Shown one piece after another: positions 13,737-22,443 of a stretch of 31,687 nucleotides of DNA (position 1 is its first letter; each line of letters starts with the position of its first letter). The stretch is taken from positions 1 to 31,687 of the forward strand of contig JBAYHN010000005.1 of the NCBI GenBank assembly GCA_041666125.1, in the 5' to 3' direction. The position numbers and the translations under genes were made by a program. Under the pieces are notes generated by a model. It saw only the letters and a list, made by a program, of their open reading frames with translations, did no database searches and was not told where the DNA came from. The DNA is from JBAYHN01 sp041666125. Its GTDB lineage: Bacteria; Patescibacteriota; Gracilibacteria; UBA1369; UM-FILTER-53-11.

Positions 13737-14960
13737 AACGTGAGCGCGAACCCCGGCAGCCAAAAGAGCCTTGGCGTTTTTTGTCATACTGGCCTCATCA
13801 TCAAATAACATTCCGCAATTAAACCTATAAGAATTCTCATGTTTTATAAGACTTACAATATCTAGAATCTGGTTTTTCTCTCCCATTTTCGCAAGCGGAA
13901 CGATAGTTTTTTTAAACGTCTCCTCATCTCCATCAAAAGTACCGGTAAAAGTTATAACCGGTTTTGTAATATACCCATTTTTAGTTTGGAATAAATATGG
14001 CATTGGAGCGGTTAATCTAAAATTAAAATCAATAACATAAATTCCACCGTCTTTACCAATAAGAATATCCACCCCCGCAACACCATACCAACCTTTTTCG
14101 CGAACAATCGGCAAAACACTATTTAAAAGTAAATTTTGAATATCTTTCATTTGCGGCCAAGTCTTCGAAAGATCAACAATCCCGCCCAAATATCCACCAT
14201 TATCGGTTGTAATCTGCTCATTTACACCAATTATCTGCATGGGTTTCTCGCGCTCAAACGGTACAGCCAAATGCACGCCTATATTGTGAGCGGCATCTAT
14301 AAATTGCTCCACCATAATTTTTCCATCTATATTTTTAAAAGCGATTTTTGCAGAATCAATATCGGAAAGAGTCTTGCACACGCGCACACCATCTCCTGCG
14401 CTGGAATGAGAAACCTTTACAACACACGGCACCGGTAACTTGCTATTATCTTTCGCAAACAATATTCCATTTTCAAACTCGCAATATTTCTTAGGCAAAA
14501 ATTCCTCAGGCACATACTCTGCAAGATTAGCCTTATCGTTCAAATGGGTAACTACTCCAACAGGAATCTGATAAATATCATTAAAATCCTCATCAAAATA
14601 AGGCTGCGAAATTACCAATTTGCCCTGTGGCACAAGCTCCTTAAGTGCGTTTTTTACAAGCGTGTCGCGCTTTTCTCCCTGAATATCATAAGTAATAGAC
14701 TCCGGCAAAAAAACTATATTCTCCTGAGTTTGAATCGGCACTTTTAAATCATGCCTAAGCAACTTTAAAACATCCGGAGTAAAATCCGCACCTGGCAAAA
14801 CAATTTTCATTTTATCACCGGCACATGTAAGCATTCTTCCGGCTCCAAGTGCATCCACCCACGCATCTACATTATTATAAAAACCCGAAGCTTTTCCAGA
14901 TGGAAAACAGTGAAAATAAACGGTACCAGGCGGATAATAATCGGACAAACTATACTTCAT
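13713..14960 (-). CDS. ATP-grasp ligase, substrate unknown
   Basis: This 415-aa ATP-grasp protein starts at ATG 14960, which overlaps the upstream TGA in an ATGA junction. An in-frame ATG nine codons earlier (14987) would overlap by 31 nt and is less likely. The ATP-binding glycine-rich loop is 'VVKVSHSSAGDG' (180-191). The adenine-contact strand is 'IMVEQFI' (215-221). The metal-binding end is 'GVDILIG...VIDFNFRLT' (to about 317), where Asp and Asn replace the usual Glu/Asn pair. ATP-grasp enzymes join a carboxylate to an amine or thiol through an acyl phosphate. Translational coupling to the 540-aa protein and convergence with a PLP enzyme point to amino-acid or peptide conjugation, but no named pathway is recognised. 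It is similar to carboxylate-amine ligases rather than biotin carboxylase. Confidence 0.82.
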   Translation of the reverse strand: MKYSLSDYYPPGTVYFHCFPSGKASGFYNNVDAWVDALGAGRMLTCAGDKMKIVLPGADFTPDVLKLLRHDLKVPIQTQENIVFLPESITYDIQGEKRDTLVKNALKELVPQGKLVISQPYFDEDFNDIYQIPVGVVTHLNDKANLAEYVPEEFLPKKYCEFENGILFAKDNSKLPVPCVVKVSHSSAGDGVRVCKTLSDIDSAKIAFKNIDGKIMVEQFIDAAHNIGVHLAVPFEREKPMQIIGVNEQITTDNGGYLGGIVDLSKTWPQMKDIQNLLLNSVLPIVREKGWYGVAGVDILIGKDGGIYVIDFNFRLTAPMPYLFQTKNGYITKPVITFTGTFDGDEETFKKTIVPLAKMGEKNQILDIVSLIKHENSYRFNCGMLFDDEASMTKNAKALLAAGVRAHVLERFAGR

Positions 14961-16579
14961 GCTCCATTTGTTTTTATGTGAGCGCACGCCGGAATCTTTG
15001 TATCCAACTTCATTAGTTTAATTATATCCTCATCCTTAATCGCAACCAATGCCGGATCCCATTCTTCTTCCAAATAACTAATTTTATATATTTCCGGCAT
15101 AAGCGGGCTAAGCGCTTCTCCGAATGTAATATTTTTTGCTATATCCACAAATTGGGTCCAGGTTTGCGACGTTCCATATAAAATCAAATCAAGCCCGGTC
15201 GCAAGCGTCATCTTGCCATTGGAATCCTGCAAAAACGCAATGGTGAGTCCATCACAAAGCTCTTTAGTTTGAGCACGGGCACAAACTTCTATACTGCGAT
15301 AATTCCCCAAGTCCGTATTCATTTTTATATAGCCATTCTTCATCAAAGTTAAATAGTTAACCTGATTAAAACCACGAAGACACTTTAGCCCATAATAAAA
15401 ACAAATAGTCGTATAGCTAAGGAGCAATCCAGGAATAAGTTCTTTCCTTTCCAATGCCTGCCTTATTATATCCGGCTTTAATTCAATCTTGTACGATTCA
15501 TCTTTTGAAACCAAAAAATCACCTTTTCTCCAAAGCTGAACTCTGGCCTTACTGCCTTCCGGCAAAGCCCAAAACAAATATGTTCCAGACTGCTCTTGCC
15601 TCGAGAAAGAGCCAAAAATCCCCTCAAAATTCTTAATTATCATCGGTTCATAAACCGGGTCAAAAATCATGTGATTTAAAATCGTATCTTGGTAAAAGTG
15701 ATGATCAATTAAAAGACGCCCAACCAAGCCTTCCATTTCCAAATAAATTAAATCCGGAGGCGCAACATGGTTTGGCGCAAAGAATTTTTTCCACAACTCA
15801 AAATTAGTTTTCGTTATTTGATAAGAATAGTTTTTGCATGCCAAAACTTCCGGATCTTTATAAATAGTATCTATAATTTTATTTATTGCAGCCCCCTCTT
15901 CCGGCTTTACTTCTCCGCTTTTAACCTTTTCTTCAAGGTTACTTTTTACTTTTAAAATTTCTTTTTTGGAATAAGGTGGAAAATTATAAACGGGTTGCAT
16001 GCTCGCCGGGAAAAAGCCAAGCCTGTGCATTTTTAACTGATCATTCGAAGAACTGTGAAAAATTAATCCGCGTGGGAATGAAGAATTATTAAGAGAAACA
16101 TCCGAGCATGAAAGAACTATCACATACTTTAAATCCGGATCTTGTAATTCAAAATATGGCGCAGCCGTGAGCAAATTTGAATTAACAAAGAACGGATGGC
16201 AAATTGGCCCATGATGATCCGCAGTCGAAACAAAATAATGCTTTGCGAGTTGAAGAGCTGCGCTTTCGGAAATTTCATGTCCGAGACGCTTTGCAACTTC
16301 ATTCTTAAAAGCAGTTATAAATTCATCCTGCCTTCTCTTGATCGGTGGATTTAAATTTACGCTAACGTAATCTTGAACGTATTTATAAAGCTTCTTGCGG
16401 CCATGTTTGCGAAGTATTTCCCTAAGAACCGGACGCCTGGCAAGCACTGCGCGCTTAAGCTTTTTGAAATTCTCCTCCATGCTACCCAAAAGCAACGGAG
16501 AAGTTTCCACTGGGGGCTCTTCCGTTCCGCTACTGCTCGATGTATCTTCTCCCGATTTATTCGCTTGAGAGTGTGACAT
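14957..16579 (-). CDS. 540-aa protein of unknown function, coupled to the ATP-grasp ligase
   Basis: I do not recognise this family. A Ser/Glu-rich disordered N-terminus (1-33) leads into a basic helical part ('KRAVLARRPVLREILRKHG'), then a soluble alpha/beta-looking body. Conserved-looking patches are 'ADHHGPICHPFF' (120-131, two adjacent His and a Cys-His), 'VLSCSDVSLNNSSFPRG' (155-171) and 'ARAQTKELCDG' later on. The clustered His and Cys residues could bind a metal or serve catalysis. No signal peptide or membrane helix is evident. Its TGA overlaps the ATP-grasp ATG, so the two proteins probably act together. A downstream in-frame ATG at residue 34 is an alternative start that would drop the disordered tail. 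Confidence 0.75.
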   Translation of the reverse strand: MSHSQANKSGEDTSSSSGTEEPPVETSPLLLGSMEENFKKLKRAVLARRPVLREILRKHGRKKLYKYVQDYVSVNLNPPIKRRQDEFITAFKNEVAKRLGHEISESAALQLAKHYFVSTADHHGPICHPFFVNSNLLTAAPYFELQDPDLKYVIVLSCSDVSLNNSSFPRGLIFHSSSNDQLKMHRLGFFPASMQPVYNFPPYSKKEILKVKSNLEEKVKSGEVKPEEGAAINKIIDTIYKDPEVLACKNYSYQITKTNFELWKKFFAPNHVAPPDLIYLEMEGLVGRLLIDHHFYQDTILNHMIFDPVYEPMIIKNFEGIFGSFSRQEQSGTYLFWALPEGSKARVQLWRKGDFLVSKDESYKIELKPDIIRQALERKELIPGLLLSYTTICFYYGLKCLRGFNQVNYLTLMKNGYIKMNTDLGNYRSIEVCARAQTKELCDGLTIAFLQDSNGKMTLATGLDLILYGTSQTWTQFVDIAKNITFGEALSPLMPEIYKISYLEEEWDPALVAIKDEDIIKLMKLDTKIPACAHIKTNGA

Positions 16580-16598
16580 ATCTTATTTTTGTTTCTTT

Positions 16599-16626
16599 AC
16601 ATTAAATGTTTTTAAAGAATTTTCAA
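16599..16626 (-). promoter_or_regulatory. Candidate promoter of the 540-aa/ATP-grasp operon
   Basis: On the minus strand TTGAAA (16626-16621) and TAATGT (16604-16599) are 16 bp apart, and initiation falls about 12 nt before the ATG at 16579. Moderate match only. Confidence 0.35.
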
Positions 16627-16661
16627 TATAAAAGGCACCGCTAGACTACGTAAGCATATTT

Positions 16662-16826
16662 ATGTCAACCCGTTCGGATGAACTGTCAGCATTTTATGAC
16701 GACAAATATGTCCTTGCGTTAAAAGTGATCACAAAAAGATGCAGGCTCGATATGTCAGAAATACCAGTCCGACTTAAACATCTTGCCGGCCGCCACGCAA
16801 TATTATTTTTTTACTTAGCGTTGTAA
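16662..16826 (+). CDS. Doubtful 54-aa open frame upstream of the ribonucleotide reductase
   Basis: ATG at 16662 opens 54 codons ending in TAA at 16824-16826. The product begins 'MSTRSDELSAFYDDKYV' and ends with a hydrophobic 'ILFFYLAL'. It matches nothing I recognise, has no clear promoter and no ribosome-binding motif. Its end runs into the presumed -35 of the next gene. It may be a chance frame or a remnant. Confidence 0.25.
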   Translation: MSTRSDELSAFYDDKYVLALKVITKRCRLDMSEIPVRLKHLAGRHAILFFYLAL

Positions 16827-16849
16827 ACCACAATATATAGGGGTAAAGT
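16821..16849 (+). promoter_or_regulatory. Candidate promoter of the ribonucleotide reductase gene
   Basis: TTGTAA (16821-16826) and TAAAGT (16844-16849) are 17 bp apart. The first NrdR-like box fills the spacer and the second covers the expected start near 16856, so a bound repressor would block this promoter. Confidence 0.4.
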
Positions 16850-16875
16850 TCTCGTTTGGACACAACAGGTTGTGT
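16828..16875 (+). promoter_or_regulatory. Tandem NrdR-box-like operator
   Basis: Two 16-bp sites lie here: CCACAATATATAGGGG (16828-16843), a partial match to the NrdR consensus ACACWATATATTGTGT, and ACACAACAGGTTGTGT (16860-16875), a perfect palindrome at its outer 7 bases. Their centres are 32 bp apart, three helical turns, which is the spacing known for NrdR sites in front of ribonucleotide reductase genes. Confidence 0.65.
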
Positions 16876-16914
16876 TCTTGCGTATTTAATCACCTTTTTA
16901 ACCTCTCCTCCGAT

Positions 16915-19900
16915 ATGAAATCCAAAATCAAAAAGACAAAGCCTAAAAAATCCACAAAAGGTGTTTTAAATAAAACGGCAAAAAAGGGGCTAAAAATAGC
17001 CCGCGTGTTCACAAAAACTGACGAAAACCCATTGGACAACATAAAATATGAGTATAGGACTTCAAAAATTACGAATACGGACGGATCTGCGGTATTTGAA
17101 ATGAAAAATGTAGAAGTTCCGGGATCTTGGTCTCAAGTTGCAACAGATATTTTGGCACAGAAATATTTCCGCAAAAAAGGAGTAACGGACGAAAAAGGAG
17201 GCCACAACGGTTCAGAATGGTCTGCAAAACAAGTGATGACAAGACTTGCCGGCACATGGAGACATTGGGGAGAAAAATATGGTTACTTTGCAACAAAGGC
17301 GGATGCAAAAAACTTTGAAGATGAATTAAAATACATGCTCATAAATCAAATTGCGGCGCCAAATTCCCCGCAATGGTTTAACACGGGACTCTCTCAATAT
17401 TATGGGATTAAGGGCGAATCTCAGGGACATTTTTATGTTGATCCGGATTCAAATAAATTGGAAAAATCTTTGGACGCTTATTCCAGACCACAACCGCACG
17501 CATGCTTTATTCAATCGGTAAAAGACGATTTGGTAAACGAAGGTGGAATTTTTGATTTGATGACGCGTGAAGCAAGATTATTTAAATTTGGCTCAGGAAC
17601 TGGCACAAATTTCTCTTCCATTCGAGGGAAAAGCGAAACTCTTTCCGGTGGCGGAAAATCTTCCGGCCTAATGAGCTTTTTAATTACAATTGATCGAGCT
17701 GCCGGCGCAATTAAATCGGGTGGAACAACGCGCCGAGCCGCAAAGATGGTGTGCCTCGACATTGATCATCCGGAAGTTGAAGACTTTATACAATGGAAAG
17801 TAAACGAAGAACAAAAAGTGGCCGCACTTTGTGCAGGTTCATACATTTGTTTTGAACATTTAAAAAAGATTTTGGACTGCGCCGTCGATAAAGGAATAAA
17901 TCCGGAAGAAAACGCCGCACTAAAAAAACTGGTTGCGGACGCGCACAAAGACCATGTGCCGCTAAATTACATCAAGCGCATTTTGATGCTTGCCGAGCAG
18001 AATTTTAATACCGAGGATTTTAATTTTAAAGTTTTCGATACGGATTTTAGATCAGAAGCTTATTTAACTGTCTCCGGCCAAAATTCAAATAATTCACTTC
18101 GCATTACCGATGCTTTTTTGCGAGCTGTTGGCAATAACGAAGAATGGGAACTTATAAATAGAATAGATGGGAATGTGGCAAAAAAAATACCAGCGCAAAA
18201 ATTATGGAAAGATGTTACTTATAGCGCTTGGGCCTGCGCCGATCCCGGCATTCAATTTGATACAACAATCAATGATTGGCACACTTGCCCTGCAGACGGC
18301 AAAATCAACGCCAGCAATCCATGCAGCGAATATATGTTTTTGGATGACACGGCTTGCAACTTGGCGAGCATAAATCTAATTAAATTTTATGATCCAGCAA
18401 CGCTAAAGTTTGATACCGAAAGATTTAAACACGCGTGCAGACTTTGGACAATCGTTCTGGAAATTTCCGTATTGATGGCTCAATTCCCGGCAAAAGAAAT
18501 TGCGCAAAAATCTTATGACTATCGAACTCTTGGCTTGGGATACGCAAATCTTGGAACAGTCTTAATGCAGATGGGAATCCCCTATTTGAGCGAAGAGGCC
18601 TATTCAATTTGCGGAGCAATTACTTCTATGATGTGTGGCGAGTCCTATTCCGCTTCTGCAGAAATGGCAAAAGTGCTTGGCTCTTTCCCACGTTACGAGC
18701 ACAACAAAAAAGAAATGCTGCGAGTAATTAGAAACCACAGACGCGCAGCTTACAATTCTCCAAAAACCGATTACGAAAATTTGCACACGGCTCCACATGG
18801 AATTCAAGAAAAATCTTGCCCTGCTTATTTGCTAGAATGCGCACGCGAAACTTGGGACCGCGCGCTTGAACTGGGCGAAGAATATGGCTTCCGCAACGCA
18901 CAAGTAACAGTTATTGCTCCAACCGGAACAATCGGACTTTTGATGGATTGCGACACAACCGGAATCGAACCGGACTTTGCATTGGTGAAATTTAAAAAAC
19001 TTGTTGGCGGCGGATATTTTAAGATCGTAAATAATTCTGTGGCGCGCGCATTAAAAGCTTTAAATTACAACACAGCTCAAATTCGCGATATCGAAAATTA
19101 TGCAAAAGGACACGGCACGCTGGAAAACTGCCCTTTTATAAACGAATCATCTCTGCAAAAACTTGGATTTACAGAGAAGGAATTATTGGCTATAGAAACG
19201 CAACTTTCCGCCATCTTTGAATTAAAATTTGCATTCAATCACTTTGTTCTTGGAACAGAATTCTGCCGCAACGTGCTGGGAATGACAGACGAAATTTTAA
19301 ATGATCCAAAGACAGATATTTTACAAATTTTAGGATTTACCACAGAGCAAATCGAAAAGGCCAACGAATATGTTTGCGGAACAATGACTCTGGAAGGTGC
19401 ACCGCACTTAAAAGAAATTCACTATCCTATTTTTGATTGCGCAAATCGCTGCGGCAAAAAAGGCAAACGATTTATTCCTTGGATTGCACATTTAAGGATG
19501 ATGGCAGCCGCTCAACCTTTCATTACCGGCGCGATTAGCAAAACCATCAACATGCCGGAAGAAGCGCAGCTGGAAGATGTAAAAAAGGCCTACATGCTCA
19601 GCTGGGAATATGGGCTAAAGGCCGTTGCTCTTTATCGCGATGGCAGCAAATTAAGCCAGCCGCTAAACACTTCTTCTTCTGATTCCACATATGCCTCGCT
19701 CTTTAAATTTGATGAAAATGATTTTGATGAAACAATTGGTGGAGAGCAAATGCAAAAGGCAATTGCCGCGGAAACAGCTAGACCAATACGCAGAAAACTT
19801 CCTGCAGAACGCCAATCAATCACTCATAAATTCACAGTGGCTAACCACGAAGGTTATTTAACTGTCGGGCTTTATGATGATTCAACTCCGGGTGAAATCT

Positions 19901-20475
19901 TTATAAAAATGAGCAAAGAAGGTTCTACACTTTCCGGAATTATGGATGCGTTGGCACTTACAATCTCCCTGTGTTTGCAATATGGCGTACCGGTAGAAGT
20001 TTTGGTCGCAAAATTCTGCCACAGCCGTTTTGAACCATCCGGCATGACAGGCAATAAAAATATTCCGATTGTTAAATCTATTGTTGATTACATCGGCCGA
20101 TACATGGCGCTAAAGTTTTTACCACGTGAAACTGCAAAAAAATATCATAATGCAGAATTAATTGATCGCGCTTATGCGGAACTCAGCCCGGCCATGATGC
20201 AAAGATTGCCGATGGAAGTTCCACCAATGGCAACTGCCGAAACAGCGCAGACTACAATTCAATTAAAAGAACCGGCTGTTGTTGCAGAAAAAAGAGAACA
20301 TGTAAGCATCGTTTCTCCGCGAACAAAGGAACAATTGGCCAAAAGCCAGACAAACATGGTTCTTGCCCTAAACAACGAAGACGCCCCCATTTGCGGAACA
20401 TGCGGAGTTGTTATGATTAGGAACGGAGCTTGCTACAAATGTATGGAATGTGGAGAGACCAGCGGATGTTCCTAA
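16915..20475 (+). CDS. nrdJ: Adenosylcobalamin-dependent (class II) ribonucleotide reductase
   Basis: This 1186-aa enzyme reduces ribonucleotides to deoxyribonucleotides using coenzyme B12. Numbered from ATG 16915, the redox cysteines are Cys197 ('HACFIQS') and Cys481 ('ACNLASINL'). The radical-site loop 'NPCSE' (468-472) carries Asn468, Cys470 and Glu472. 'APTGTIGLLMDCDTTGIEPD' is the family's substrate-loop block. A C-terminal zinc-ribbon-like tail ('CGTCGVV...CYKCMECGE') is typical of large NrdJ proteins and recycles the active-site disulfide. The frame extends to a TTG at 16870, but that start would lie inside the second NrdR-like box, so ATG 16915 is preferred. The N-terminus is lysine-rich (12 Lys in 30 residues). 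No intein is present. No cobalamin riboswitch is evident, and B12 must be imported or salvaged. Confidence 0.95.
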   Translation: MKSKIKKTKPKKSTKGVLNKTAKKGLKIARVFTKTDENPLDNIKYEYRTSKITNTDGSAVFEMKNVEVPGSWSQVATDILAQKYFRKKGVTDEKGGHNGSEWSAKQVMTRLAGTWRHWGEKYGYFATKADAKNFEDELKYMLINQIAAPNSPQWFNTGLSQYYGIKGESQGHFYVDPDSNKLEKSLDAYSRPQPHACFIQSVKDDLVNEGGIFDLMTREARLFKFGSGTGTNFSSIRGKSETLSGGGKSSGLMSFLITIDRAAGAIKSGGTTRRAAKMVCLDIDHPEVEDFIQWKVNEEQKVAALCAGSYICFEHLKKILDCAVDKGINPEENAALKKLVADAHKDHVPLNYIKRILMLAEQNFNTEDFNFKVFDTDFRSEAYLTVSGQNSNNSLRITDAFLRAVGNNEEWELINRIDGNVAKKIPAQKLWKDVTYSAWACADPGIQFDTTINDWHTCPADGKINASNPCSEYMFLDDTACNLASINLIKFYDPATLKFDTERFKHACRLWTIVLEISVLMAQFPAKEIAQKSYDYRTLGLGYANLGTVLMQMGIPYLSEEAYSICGAITSMMCGESYSASAEMAKVLGSFPRYEHNKKEMLRVIRNHRRAAYNSPKTDYENLHTAPHGIQEKSCPAYLLECARETWDRALELGEEYGFRNAQVTVIAPTGTIGLLMDCDTTGIEPDFALVKFKKLVGGGYFKIVNNSVARALKALNYNTAQIRDIENYAKGHGTLENCPFINESSLQKLGFTEKELLAIETQLSAIFELKFAFNHFVLGTEFCRNVLGMTDEILNDPKTDILQILGFTTEQIEKANEYVCGTMTLEGAPHLKEIHYPIFDCANRCGKKGKRFIPWIAHLRMMAAAQPFITGAISKTINMPEEAQLEDVKKAYMLSWEYGLKAVALYRDGSKLSQPLNTSSSDSTYASLFKFDENDFDETIGGEQMQKAIAAETARPIRRKLPAERQSITHKFTVANHEGYLTVGLYDDSTPGEIFIKMSKEGSTLSGIMDALALTISLCLQYGVPVEVLVAKFCHSRFEPSGMTGNKNIPIVKSIVDYIGRYMALKFLPRETAKKYHNAELIDRAYAELSPAMMQRLPMEVPPMATAETAQTTIQLKEPAVVAEKREHVSIVSPRTKEQLAKSQTNMVLALNNEDAPICGTCGVVMIRNGACYKCMECGETSGCS

Positions 20476-20481
20476 AGAATT

Positions 20482-20588
20482 GATTGGGAATGTATTTTGA
20501 TCGGCGAACGGAATCGGGCACTTCCTCATACATGATTCGGAAGCGCCCTTTCTGTAAATGTTCGCCTTGTAAAAATACATCCCCAATC
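20482..20588. repeat. 107-nt nested palindrome after nrdJ
   Basis: Outer 17-bp arms (20482-20498 with 20572-20588, one mismatch) enclose GGCGAAC/GTTCGCC (20503-20509, 20560-20566). Inside these are GGGC/GCCC (20516-20519, 20545-20548) and TTCC/GGAA (20522-20525, 20539-20542). The stack forms one long hairpin with small internal loops. There is no terminal U-run. It starts 6 nt after the nrdJ stop and ends at the -35 of the next gene, so it may end or stabilise the nrdJ mRNA, or be a small mobile palindrome. Confidence 0.75.
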
Positions 20589-20617
20589 TTGCGATATTCT
20601 ACTTTTAGTTATACAAT
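20589..20617 (+). promoter_or_regulatory. Promoter of the 600-aa protein gene
   Basis: TTGCGA (20589-20594) and TACAAT (20612-20617) are exactly 17 bp apart. Initiation at about 20624 is 3 nt before the ATG at 20627, so the transcript would be leaderless or nearly so. Confidence 0.55.
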
Positions 20618-20626
20618 AGCAATTCC

Positions 20627-22429
20627 ATGGCCCCGCAAGAACAAGAACAATTAAGGAAAATCGAAGATCCAAAGAAATCACCTGACAAAGATGTGGGCAA
20701 GTTGCGTGACCAATATAAGGACTTATTGGAAAATGAAAAAAAGGCAATGCAGGGAGAATCCGGCAAATCATACAAAGACAGAAAAACGGACGTAATGTCC
20801 AAAAAAGACCTCGCTGCAGTAGAAAAATGGATTAACTCACCAGATAGCCAAGATGCAGCAGCATTAAAATATTGCATAGACAATTTTGAAAAAGGGAAAC
20901 AATCGGTAAAAAGGCAGGTTGATGCATACAAAAAACAATTGGAAGATCTTGCGAAGAAGGGCGAATTTTCTAAAGAAAGCATTAGTGAATACTTAAAATG
21001 GTTTCACGAAGATTTGAACTTCCAAGAAAGAGAACAATATTTGAGCAGCAAAAATACCGACGCACAAAATCCAGCCAGAGCAAAAACATTACACGAAGCA
21101 AATGACCTCTTTAAATTCTTCACAAACCCGGCATCAAAAAAAGCTGCGGAAGATCAAAGAAAACTTTTCGACAAAAAAGATTTACAGGGCAGACAAAAAG
21201 AAGTTGAGGTAATGAAAACGAAGAGAAAGCTACTCGAAGACTCCAAATTACCACACGTCGTGCGCGAATCTTTAAAAGGCCAAATATTGCAGTTAGATGC
21301 CAGCGCAACTTCTCAAACAATTAATAAAGCTCTAGATAGACACAAAATCATAAAGGCTAGATTTTTAAAACTTCCGCGAATGGTACAAGCCGAAAGCACA
21401 GCGGCTTTTAAAGAAATGGGATTTGATCAAAGAGAAAAATTCTTAAAAGAAACAGAATCAAAGGTCTTAAAATTCACAATGCAGTACAGAACGCAGATTG
21501 TAGAACGCCAAAGACCGGATAACGACGGGCTAACTCTTTTCTCCAGCAAGCCCATTATACAAACAGGCACCAGCGCAAATTCATACATGAAATGGTTTGA
21601 AAATGATTTAACTCTTGCCGGAATGGCTGGGGCAGTTTCATCTTCCGATCTGCAAAATCCGGAGCGAAGAACCGTGTGCGACACAATGCGCAAACAATTA
21701 CCAAAAATTCCTGGCAAAATGCGCGCAGCGGCATTAAAAGAATTTAATGAAGCAGACTTGGACGAAAGAAAGACAGTAATAATCCCAAAATGGGAAGAAA
21801 AATGTAAAAAAATGGAGGCGAATGCCGGGGAAGGAAATATTGTTCATCGCCTACTCCGAAAAATAATGGGGACTTCTGCAAATGAAGACGTGCAGCGCCC
21901 AATGGAAGCCTGGGCAGTAATGAATGAGATAACAAAGGAGAAAAGGAGAAATTCTCAGCGACTTGGCCACAGCGCAAAAACAAATGTGGCAAAGGAGGCT
22001 GCAGAAAAAGGAGAAACCGCCAGCCTGGATAGAACTCAAAAAATTATTGGCGCCGTGCACGATGAAAAATTAAAGACCCAAGATGGTAAATTAAAATTAA
22101 AAGCGGATACAATGATGGCAACGCCTGGAGCAGTACAAAGTTTAAAGCGAACGCTAAAACAAGTTGGTATTGATGATTCAAATAAGGCTCAAATAGCAGG
22201 TGATGTGTTGCTTGTAACACAGGCCGGAGTTGTAATTACAGAGGAAAGAGAATTTATTACCGGCGAATTGCAAAGACAACTTGGAAGTGTAAGAAAAAAA
22301 GTGGCGCCGGTCCTCCAAAAATTATTAGTGGGAGAAGGCGTGAATTTGGACGACAAACAGCTGGATGCACAGCTAAAAACGGCCGATTGGGAGGAAATGG
22401 GCAAGGAAAAGATAAGAAGGGCCGCTTAG
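20627..22429 (+). CDS. 600-aa charged helical protein with internal repeats, function unknown
   Basis: This protein is highly charged, probably almost all helical, with no signal peptide, membrane helix or recognised domain. Two diverged modules can be aligned by eye. The first is residues 121-195 ('EYLKWFHEDL...AQNPARAKTLHEAND...KDLQGRQKE') and the second 320-395 ('YMKWFENDL...LQNPERRTVCDTMRK...ADLDERKTV'). The latter half of the module also appears once alone (about 248-280, 'LPRMVQAESTAAFKEMGFDQ'). The C-terminal ~110 residues ('GVVITEEREFITGELQRQLG') look like a separate helical bundle. It has its own promoter and a near-leaderless start, lies between nrdJ and two methyltransferase genes, and is probably cytoplasmic. 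A scaffold or coiled-coil structural role is possible but unsupported. Confidence 0.7.
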   Translation: MAPQEQEQLRKIEDPKKSPDKDVGKLRDQYKDLLENEKKAMQGESGKSYKDRKTDVMSKKDLAAVEKWINSPDSQDAAALKYCIDNFEKGKQSVKRQVDAYKKQLEDLAKKGEFSKESISEYLKWFHEDLNFQEREQYLSSKNTDAQNPARAKTLHEANDLFKFFTNPASKKAAEDQRKLFDKKDLQGRQKEVEVMKTKRKLLEDSKLPHVVRESLKGQILQLDASATSQTINKALDRHKIIKARFLKLPRMVQAESTAAFKEMGFDQREKFLKETESKVLKFTMQYRTQIVERQRPDNDGLTLFSSKPIIQTGTSANSYMKWFENDLTLAGMAGAVSSSDLQNPERRTVCDTMRKQLPKIPGKMRAAALKEFNEADLDERKTVIIPKWEEKCKKMEANAGEGNIVHRLLRKIMGTSANEDVQRPMEAWAVMNEITKEKRRNSQRLGHSAKTNVAKEAAEKGETASLDRTQKIIGAVHDEKLKTQDGKLKLKADTMMATPGAVQSLKRTLKQVGIDDSNKAQIAGDVLLVTQAGVVITEEREFITGELQRQLGSVRKKVAPVLQKLLVGEGVNLDDKQLDAQLKTADWEEMGKEKIRRAA

Positions 22430-22443
22430 CATTACATTTTAGG

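Larger units (their letters stand above)
16580..16914. other. 335-bp divergent intergenic region with promoters, NrdR-like boxes and a doubtful small frame
   Basis: The left part carries the minus-strand promoter of the 540-aa gene. The right part holds the ribonucleotide reductase promoter with two NrdR-like sites (16828-16875). The middle contains an open frame of 54 codons of uncertain reality. Confidence 0.5.

Noticed and set aside
14961..14987. Upstream ATG for the ATP-grasp gene
   Set aside because: It would give a 31-nt overlap; the ATG at 14960 forms the usual ATGA junction with the preceding stop.
16870..16914. TTG start extending NrdJ by 15 residues
   Set aside because: It would overlap the second NrdR-like box and the likely transcript start; ATG 16915 opens the lysine-rich tail cleanly.
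16915..20475. Intein in the ribonucleotide reductase
   Set aside because: Length and order of motifs fit an uninterrupted NrdJ; no splicing-junction motifs were seen.
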